Positions 56,959 to 64,000 of a stretch of 64,000 nucleotides of DNA are shown here, piece after piece. The notes beneath the pieces were generated by a model, which did no database searches, was not told the DNA's origin, and worked only from the letters and a program-made list of their open reading frames with translations. Origin of the DNA: Chinchilla lanigera. Lineage: Eukaryota; Chordata; Mammalia; Rodentia; Chinchillidae. The translations under genes were made by a program, and so were the position numbers. Where the stretch lies: NCBI RefSeq assembly GCF_000276665.1, contig NW_004955402.1, positions 1,410,266 to 1,474,265 on the forward strand. The letters are read 5' to 3'. Each line of letters opens with the position of its first letter. The stretch's first letter is position 1.

Positions 56959-59039
56959 CCTCCTTTCTTTGCATGAATACATCAGAACTTATGCAGTCCC
57001 TACCCGGAAGGAGCCCCTTGATTCTTGTGCAGTGCGTGGCAGGCGTGCTGCTTTTCAATCAGGGCCGGGCAGATGTGAGCAGAGACTTTCGGTCCCTGCC
57101 AGGCTTGGTGAGGGCCCTCTGAGGTTTGTAAACCTGTGCCAAAGCTTGAGGGAATCAGGGCCGAGGTTTGGGTTGGATGTGGGCCAGTGGCTTTCTGGCC
57201 CGGGCGGAAGCAATGTAGAACACGAGAGTTTTACATGATTTCCACCCAGGACAAGGTCAGACTTCAAACTGCAAACTGCCAAAAGCCAAATCAAAGAAAG
57301 GATTTCATAAAAGCAGCCCTGAGCTTGGCCACGCTGCCAGGGAGCAGAGGGCGACCAGGGCACCTGTCACAGGGAGCTCCTGCCACGTGGAACCTGTGGC
57401 GTGGCGGCCGCGGGCCCGAAGCGCTCCTCCTGGCCTCCGGGTTCCCTGGACTTCTTTTTGCTCTCTTGCTCCATGGTTGCTGTGGCCGCTCTTGTGACAC
57501 CACACCCGGTCTGGGCACTGGCCGGGCGAGAGGAGCTCGGGAGGGGCTGCCTGTCAGGGTGGGCCTTGCAATCTAACGGAACACCCCGGCAGCACTTTTG
57601 ATGAAAAAGCCACAACTGGTGAACGGTTCTAAGTGCTCTGTGTAGCCATCTGTAGATTTGTGAGCCTTCCGTGCAGGCGTGCTTCATGCCTGGTACAATC
57701 TGAGGGAAACAGACATCCTCAAACACCAGCAAGACAGGAAGGGAGTCATGCCCGCTCCCACCGCGAGTGACAGAGTCGGCGCTCGGCAGCCTGGCAGTGG
57801 CACGAGGCGTGCCATGGGGCTGGAGCGAGCGCTCTGGTCGTGGGCACACAGCGGCACTGGGAGCAGACACAGGGGCACAGGGCAGGGCTGGGCCCTGATG
57901 CTCCGTGCAGAGGAGAAGGCTGTGGCTCTCACTGGGCTCAGCGCTGCACACAGCCTGGCGTTGAGGGAGAGCGCTCCTCGACCAGCGGCCAGGGGCTGTG
58001 GCAGGGCTGCCGCGGGCCCCAAGTCCTCACCTGCTTGGGCTACCGACCCAAGGACCGCTGACAAGGGACAGACTGCAGATGGTCTTTCCTCCCTCGCAAC
58101 CCTGCGGGCTGGGAATCTGAGGTCGGTGCTGGCCACTGGGGGCCCGGGGAGCCCCTGTGTGGGTGCCAGGGCCCTGTCCTCAGTGCCGCCCCGAGTATGG
58201 GAGAGCAGAACTCCTGTGGGCAGGAGTCCCACCAGGGACGGAGGCCAGGGCCTCCTCTGAGCCTCACTGCCTCCCAAAGGCCCCTCCTGCTGAGGCCTGC
58301 ACCAGAGAGGAGAGGCGGGCCACGCCCTGGAGATAGCCAGCCCAGCGTGCCATTGGCCCCTTCCTGCAGCAGCGGGCGCTCGGGAAACACAGGAGCTGAG
58401 GGCTGAGGTGGGACAGGGGAGGCTGACTTCGGGTGGGGTGGGCAGGAGCGTGTCCAGAGAAGAAGCGCGTGGGGACCTCCCTGTGTCCCCACGGGGGCCC
58501 CACCCCCAGCAGTGTCGAAGAGCGGGCATCTCCCCGACAATGCCCATTTACCAGTCTCTGCCACCCAGGCAGGGTTTGCTGGGGTGCTGCTGGTCTCTCC
58601 CCTAAGGAGGACCTCTGTGAAGGTCCCCAAAGGAGAGAGCATGAGTAGTGCGCTCAGTGTGCAGGGCAGGCCTGGGCCCGGCGGCGGCGGCGGGGAGAGA
58701 AGGGAAGTGGAAGTGAGCGGTTAGGACGGAAGCGCTGTGCCCCCTGCCCACTCAGAGCCTGCTGGAACCCCCAGGGCTCTGGAGAGCAGCGATGCTGTGG
58801 GAGCCCTGACCCCCACCACCGGCAGCACACCCTCCAGGCCAGACCTGCGCTGCTCTTCGGCCGCTTCCTGGACTTGTCCTGCCCCCACCTCAGCCACGGG
58901 TCCTCTAGTGACCAGGTGTTCTGGCGAGTGTGGTGGGGACAGGGAAAGAGGGCAGGGGGAGGAGGGGCAGTCAGAAGGCTCAGCCCTGGGGGCTGCAGGC
59001 AGAGAGGAAAACTTAAGGTTGAGAAAGTCCAAGCCTTGA
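56959..59039. other. GC-rich, repeat-poor sequence
   Basis: It continues the GC-rich block. Contains GCGGCCGCGGGCCCGAAGCG near 57402 and GGCCCGGCGGCGGCGGCGGG near 58674, a short (GGC)n run. Antisense frames of 194-287 codons at 57367-58642 overlap one another in different phases and have no recognisable domain. Confidence 0.5.
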
Positions 59040-59235
59040 AGGTTTTATTTTTATTCCAGTACTGGGGATTAAACCCAGGGCTTTCTCACTGAAGAACATC
59101 TCCAGCCCTTTAAAAATAAATGATTTTAATTGTGAGAGAGGGTCTCATTCAGTTACTAATTTGCCCATGCTGCACTTAAACTTGGAATCCTCCTGCCTCA
59201 GCCTCCCATACTAGTGGTATTACAGATGTGCATCA
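59040..59235 (-). mobile_element. B1-ID dimeric SINE, antisense
   Basis: The antisense ID part (AGTACTGGGGATTAAACCCA, GAAGAACATCTCCAGCCC) is followed by an A/T linker and a diverged antisense B1 (GAGAGAGGGTCTCATTCAGT, CCTGCCTCAGCCTCCCATAC, TTACAGATGTGCATCACTGA). Read on the minus strand the order is B1 then ID, as at 39963-40178. Confidence 0.78.
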
Positions 59236-60717
59236 CTGAGATTTTTCATATGCAAGAACCTAGGGCAGCTGAGTGGGCAAGGAAGCAGCTGCCAGGAGGT
59301 TCTGTGATGGATGGTCACCTCCGCTTGCCTAGTCCTTCAGCCCCTCTGTGGGAGGAGAGAGCAGAGTCATCCAAAAGGCATGGCAGTCGCCACACACACC
59401 TGCAGTGGGAAACCCCGCACGTTTCAGAATCACGCAGGACGCTTCTTCATCTGCAGAGCTCATGGAGATGATTGTGGTGTTTACGTGCTTAGAAATGTTC
59501 AGTGGGCAACGAATGGTGCTCGTTATTAGTAGATCAGGGAGTTTGGACCTCTCAGCCCCCTGGGGCTCGTTTGAGATTCTTTCTCCTCAAGACGTCTGAA
59601 CGTGAAGAGACAGCTCTGTGCGGTGCGGTTTGGTGCTCAGCCTCCGCTCCCGTTCACACGGCGCTTTGACCTGTGACACGCAGACCGGTCCTTCCCGGAG
59701 GCTCCTGGAGGCCTCAGCATGCAGAAGAGGGGCCCAGAGTCACTGGAGATTTGGGGGTTGGGGATGGAGCGGAGGTGGCCTCCCTGGGGACACGGTGGTG
59801 GCCACGTTATACGCCGGATTCTACAGACAGACTGGACGACCCAGGGACTCGGCCTGCTGTTTCTCCATTTTTACTGAATTTGCAACCAGAAAGCTTCTCT
59901 TCTTATCTTTTCAACGCCTAGGGAGAAGTCGATGAGCAGTTTTCAGTTGTCCCTGCGTGGCGGTCAGCCGCATGGTGCTGCCTTGTGAAAAGACCAGACT
60001 GCCGTTCTCTCGGACACCAGCAGAATGCCGTTCCCTTAAGAGGGAGATCAAGAAACACCAATACCATAATTCAACATCCGTTAGAATTCCAGAATTCTGA
60101 AAAATGTAGCAAAATGGAATCAAGCGCTCATCAACTCTCATCCACGAAGGTAGGATTGTGGATCGTGTTGGGACAGAGTCCACTACTTGTCTAAGAGGAG
60201 CTCGGTACTGACCGTGATCTACAGCTAGGAGAGAACTGCACAGACGTGAGACGTCCGCGCAGCTGTCTGCACACACAGGGGTCCTCCTGGGGAGGTGGCA
60301 GAGCCAAGGACACATGCCAGAAGTATTTCCACTGGGTCTGTTACTGTGAAGTTGCTCCCTTGGCATCTGTCTGGAACAGAGGTCACTTCCTGGGCACTGT
60401 TCTGGCCAGGGCAGGTGTTCCTCATGTTGATGGGTGATGCGTATGTGTTACACATCCTCTTAATGGCTGAAAACCAACATTTTCTTGTGTGATTTAAAAC
60501 TGTTAAACTGTGCACTCAGTGGATTCATTCAACAGGAGTATCTGGGTCAGGCACACATTTGCCTCCGGCAGCATTGCAGATCCAATTTCCGTGATTGCAG
60601 CGGGGCTTGGAGGAGCTGAGGAGAACTCATCAGTGATCTGGGTCTGAGTTTGGAGTTGGCACGGAATGACACTCAGGAAGTGTGAAGCCCCCCGGCAGCA
60701 GAAGTGAGCTCTGGGGC
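59236..60717. other. unannotated
   Basis: No gene or named repeat. Confidence 0.4.
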
Positions 60718-60799
60718 ATGTGTGCCTGTGTGTGTGCCTGTGTGTGCATGTGTGTGCATGCATGCATGCATGTGTGTGTGCGTGTGTGTGTGTGTGTTC
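60718..60799. repeat. (TG)n microsatellite with CATG runs
   Basis: GTGTGCATGCATGCATGCAT sits inside a TG repeat. Alternating purine-pyrimidine sequence could adopt Z-DNA. Confidence 0.95.
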
Positions 60800-62095
60800 A
60801 TAAATGTCTTCCCTGGGCTGAGGATCCATGAGTTCCAGCAGGTCTTGTGGTGGAGACCTCTAAAAGGCAAGGAATCCCAGCACAGGAGACAGAGGCATTT
60901 CTGGTGCAGAAAATGTAAGTGCTACCCTGAAGGTCTGCTGACTAGGCCGTGGGAGGCTTCTCCAGCTCCACGCCGGGGCCAGCAGGTTTTGATGTCTGCC
61001 CTCACCACAAGCCATCCTGTAACTCACTCATGGGGGTGGTTACTGCTACCAGCTGCCAGGAGCTCAGTGAGGCTGGGTCCACCTTGCCAGTGCAAGCCTG
61101 TGTCGGCCGAGCCCACCTGGAGCTCTGTGCATCCGCCATCTTGGTCTGGCAGTGGACCCGAGACCTACGTGAGCAGTGAGAGGGAAGGCAGGATGGGGTG
61201 CTGGGGAAGCGTTCCCCTCTCAAAGGTCAAAGGAAAGACATTTGTAGACCCTTGTCTTCCGCCCTGGGCGGGGATGCGGCTGCATGAGGACACTATCAGG
61301 GCTGCTAACACCACTTAGTCACCTCGAGGAGACCAACTTGAGGGTGGAAATTCAAGGCTAAACCCACATTCCTGGGAGCTGGAGGGGCTCCGTTCAACAA
61401 GGACGGCCACCTTCAGTGATTTCAGTGAGCTCACGAGTCCCTGTTTTGGAAGCCATGAGAAGTAGGTCTTCTGTTATTTGTGACGGGGCATTGGGGAGTT
61501 GTGCATTTGCATGAATTCAGTCAGGGAAGACCGGTTCCTCCTCCAGCCCCATTGCTCCATGAGGGCTGGAGTCAACCGTGCTGTGTTGTGCACCGATGTC
61601 TGTCAGGGGTCCATCTGAGGAGACCCGTTCTTACTGTGGACAGCACACAGCAAAGGGGCACGAGGACACCTGGAGGTGACAGACTTGTCTGTTGGGGTGA
61701 TCATTTCACAGGGTGAGCGTACCTCCTAACTCTACAGCCTGTACATATTAAGATGTTCAGTTGTCAAGGGCACAGAACACACATGCTTCTCATCTTCCAG
61801 GCTGCAGGCTGTGTGGGCACCACCCTGCTCTCTGCCTGCACCTGCCCCACCCCGACCCCCCAGTGCCTCTGCCTGAGAACTGCTGCTCACACTGCCCTCC
61901 GGTCACCAGGCGTTTCCTTTGGATCTGCAGCTTCCCTTGCATGAGAGTCCACCCTGCCCTGCCTCCTCTGTGGCAGTGTGAGCACTGCTGCTGTCTTTTG
62001 TTTCTCTTCCTTGCTAGTCTGTAAGCCTAAAATAGAGTTGCGTGCCGGCCAATTACCAAGAGTGCCTTAAAAGTAATGGTCACCACGTAATATGT
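60800..62095. other. unannotated
   Basis: Moderately GC-rich. The frame at 60704-61318 starts in the TG repeat and has no domain signature. Confidence 0.4.
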
Positions 62096-62240
62096 AATAT
62101 TTACACAGCACTTAGCCCGTGCCACGGGTTGTTGCAAACACTCTGCATGCATCTCAGCCACCCCCTGTCACTTGCAGCTGAGGAAGTTACAGTTCAGAGA
62201 AGTTTGGTAATGTGCATGAGACGGCACAGCCAGGCAGGGT
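62096..62240 (+). repeat. MIR SINE fragment
   Basis: TTTACACAGCACTTAGCCCG, GCAAACACTCTGCATGCATC, CAGCTGAGGAAGTTACAGTT and GAGACGGCACAGCCAG match MIR in order, including the core. Confidence 0.75.
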
Positions 62241-62289
62241 GATGCCGGAGGATCAGCAAGAAAATAGCAATTACTTTTTAGGTGGGTTG

Positions 62290-62430
62290 AATTCTAAATC
62301 TTTAAGGCAGGCATTTTAATGTTTATTTTACAGAAAATGAACTGAGGTTCACAGGCCTGAGGACTCACCACACCCACATAGTGGAAGAGCTGCAGAGCTG
62401 TCCTAGAGCCCAGGTGTGCCAGCCAGCGGC
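62290..62430 (+). repeat. second MIR fragment
   Basis: TTTACAGAAAATGAACTGAG, CATAGTGGAAGAGCTGCAGA and GCCCAGGTGTGCCAGCC match the MIR 3' half. It is a separate copy in the same orientation as the one just before it. Confidence 0.6.
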
Positions 62431-62569
62431 CTGGATCATCAATCCCCTCACCCTCCATGGCCCTGTCCAAGCGGGGTCCTTGTAGTGGTCAAAGGCTGCA
62501 GGCGTCCATCACTGGAAGGAAAATATCCATAAATGTCCATTGTATCAAAAGGAAATAAAAATATGGAGA

Positions 62570-62880
62570 CCATTACGTTGGGAGATTCAATTCCCCCAAG
62601 CCCATGTGTTGTAGGCCGATCTCCAGCTGGTGGCACCACTGAGGCATGGGCACCTTTAGGAGGCAGGGCCTCACTGGAGGAAGTGAGATCACTGCCACTT
62701 TTTCTACTTCCTGGCTGCCATGAGAGGAGCAGCTTTGCCCTCCGTAGGCTCCCACCATGATGGACGGGCCCTTCGGCTTAAACCAAAACTTCTGAAACTG
62801 TGAGCTAAAATAAGTCCTGCTGTCTTTCTGTTGACTGTCTCAGGTGTTTTGTCACAGCAAGGAGAAGCTGAATCTCCAAA
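62570..62880 (+). mobile_element. MaLR-type LTR, sense
   Basis: GGAGATTCAATTCCCCCAAG, CTTTAGGAGGCAGGGCCTCA, CTTCCTGGCTGCCATGAGAG, AAACTGTGAGCTAAAATAAG and AGGTGTTTTGTCACAGCAAG are strong MaLR landmarks in order. Confidence 0.85.
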
Positions 62881-63382
62881 AAGGAACTTACATTTGGGAA
62901 TAAAAAAAGTCTTATTGCTATCCAGGACACTCATGCTCTGGGAGGGGTGGCTCTAGTGTGTCTGAGGAACCAAGGGAAGTCTGATGTCTTCATGAGGAAA
63001 GGGGAAGAGGAAGGGAAAGCTACCTGAGGTGTTCAGGAAGTCCTGGTCCTGGTGGCCCATGCTGAGTGGCAGTGGCTGAGCACCTGGGTAAATGTGTCCT
63101 GAGTCATGCATGCCATGTGGTTGGGCTGGGTGATGTGACAGTGTACCAGGCCAGTGCTGGTTTTGAGTGGCTGGCTCTACTTGTGACAGTTGCTAGCAAT
63201 GGACATTTGGCACATGAGTGTCCTCCCTTGAGCCTGAGCTCCACGTATCAGAGTCTGACAGAGACAACTCCATTTTGAACCTGACAGCCTTCCCACCTGG
63301 GGAAGCCCAAGTTTGAGTTTCACACCTGGCAGAGTCAATCCAAGCTGCACAGTGTCTTTGTGAGTTCCTCCCTGAGGATTCT
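62881..63382. other. unannotated
   Basis: Nothing recognised. Confidence 0.4.
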
Positions 63383-63547
63383 TTCTTTTTGTTGTTGTTG
63401 CTGTCTTTTTGAGACAGGGTCTTGCTGTGCAGTTCAGGCTGGCCTTGAGCTCACTTTGTAGCCCAGGCTGGTCTCGAACTTGCAATGATCCTCCTGCCTC
63501 AGCCTCCAGAGTGCTGGGATTACAGGCATGCGCCACCATGCCGGGCC
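63383..63547 (-). mobile_element. B1 SINE, antisense, with 16-bp target duplication
   Basis: It begins with a T-rich tail (TTTTTGTTGTTGTTGCTG), then CTTTTTGAGACAGGGTCTTG, CAGGCTGGCCTTGAGCTCAC, TGCTGGGATTACAGGCATGC and GCCACCATGCCGGGCC. CCTCCCTGAGGATTCT at 63367-63382 and CCTCCCTGGGGATTCT at 63548-63563 are the target duplication. It is the best preserved B1 in the window. Confidence 0.97.
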
Positions 63548-63888
63548 CCTCCCTGGGGATTCTAACCTACAGAAAGCATAGATCTATAGTCAGGGATTTG
63601 AGGCAGATCAAACAGACTTCAAGATTATTTCTTCAAATTATTTAACAACTGAATCTTCTGAAAACATATTGTAATAGTTCAAAGTTGTAAGAAAGATCAA
63701 ATTACAAAGTATATCTTACTTTTGTAAAAATCAACATGCACAAACACATTTCTTTGTGTATTTTTTAAAAAGTTTAAATAATGGACAATGCCTTTACATA
63801 GGATGCTTTCAGTTGTGTGTGTCTGTTACTTGCTGGTGATAAATGCCTGGTTTAGTGACACTGTGGTGTTTAACACTGCTCTTTTCAT
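63548..63888. other. unannotated AT-rich sequence
   Basis: Nothing recognised. Confidence 0.4.
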
Positions 63889-64000
63889 TAATTAAGTGTA
63901 TTGGTACATTTTAGATATATAATGATCATGTGCATCATAGGGAGTTTGTACCTGTACCTGATATATCTTCATTTTTCTTTTTTCCCTTTCCTCCCTTCAA
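63889..64000 (-). mobile_element. LINE-1 3' end, antisense, cut by window edge
   Basis: TAATTAAGTGTATTGGTACA, ATATAATGATCATGTGCATC and GGGAGTTTGTACCTGTACCT match the starts of the antisense L1 3' UTRs at 12160 and 41980. The rest lies beyond the window. Confidence 0.65.

Noticed and set aside
56465..57238. Frames of about 200 codons crossing 56682-56958
   Set aside because: They run through unresolved N bases and are not real sequence.
57367..58642. Antisense frames of 194, 287 and 200 codons
   Set aside because: They overlap one another in different phases in GC-rich DNA where stops are rare. No domain, no Kozak or splice evidence and no preferred frame.

Overview
The window looks like non-coding, repeat-dense genomic DNA from a rodent. 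The main clues are many tRNA-derived ID SINEs with the core GGCTGGGGATGTAGCTCAG, 7SL-derived B1 monomers with the 3' half GAGTGCTGGGATTACAGGC, B1-ID dimers, rodent-style LINE-1, and many ERVL-MaLR LTRs. I saw no clear B2 element and found B1-ID dimers, which suggests a lineage outside the mouse/rat group; that is an inference. I found no bacterial, phage or plasmid signal, no operon, no CRISPR array and no structural RNA gene. No host protein-coding gene can be supported: long open frames either lie in simple repeats or GC-rich DNA, or belong to transposon remnants.

Layout. 1-12 kb: old LTR-like and MaLR pieces, L1M fragments, and a Tigger transposon split by an ID element with a 10-bp target duplication. 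12.1-19.1 kb: a minus-strand LINE-1 interrupted by a MaLR LTR and by a broken class I (gammaretrovirus-like) endogenous retrovirus at about 14.46-18.34 kb. The retrovirus keeps gag, protease, part of reverse transcriptase, the integrase C-terminus and one LTR. It has lost its 5' LTR, RNase H, the integrase core and any recognisable env, and it carries substitutions at the protease and RT catalytic motifs. 19.9-25.6 kb: old L1 on both strands and a 191-bp hAT MITE. 26.3-27.5 kb: a large CA-rich satellite, a MaLR fragment and a perfect 35-bp duplication. 29-30.7 kb: an antisense MLT1 LTR with probable MaLR internal sequence. 33.4-34.3 kb: an LTR-like block with internal tandem duplication.

40-42.7 kb: minus-strand L1 with a local 84-bp templated copy and a 21-bp triplication, an L1 3'-UTR insertion with twin-priming structure, and a MaLR LTR. 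48.4-51.5 kb: an old DNA transposon carrying a clean solo LTR (TG...CA, CATTAC target duplication), whose second half lies 2.1 kb away. 53.2-59.0 kb: a GC-rich, repeat-poor block with a 277-base assembly gap. 59-64 kb: SINEs, MIRs, a MaLR LTR, and the start of another antisense L1 3' end at the window edge.

No genes work together here as a system. The biological interest is in insertion history (nesting, internal deletion, twin priming, templated insertion) and in the repeat-poor GC-rich block. Family names for repeats come from recognising consensus patterns by eye; no database search was possible.
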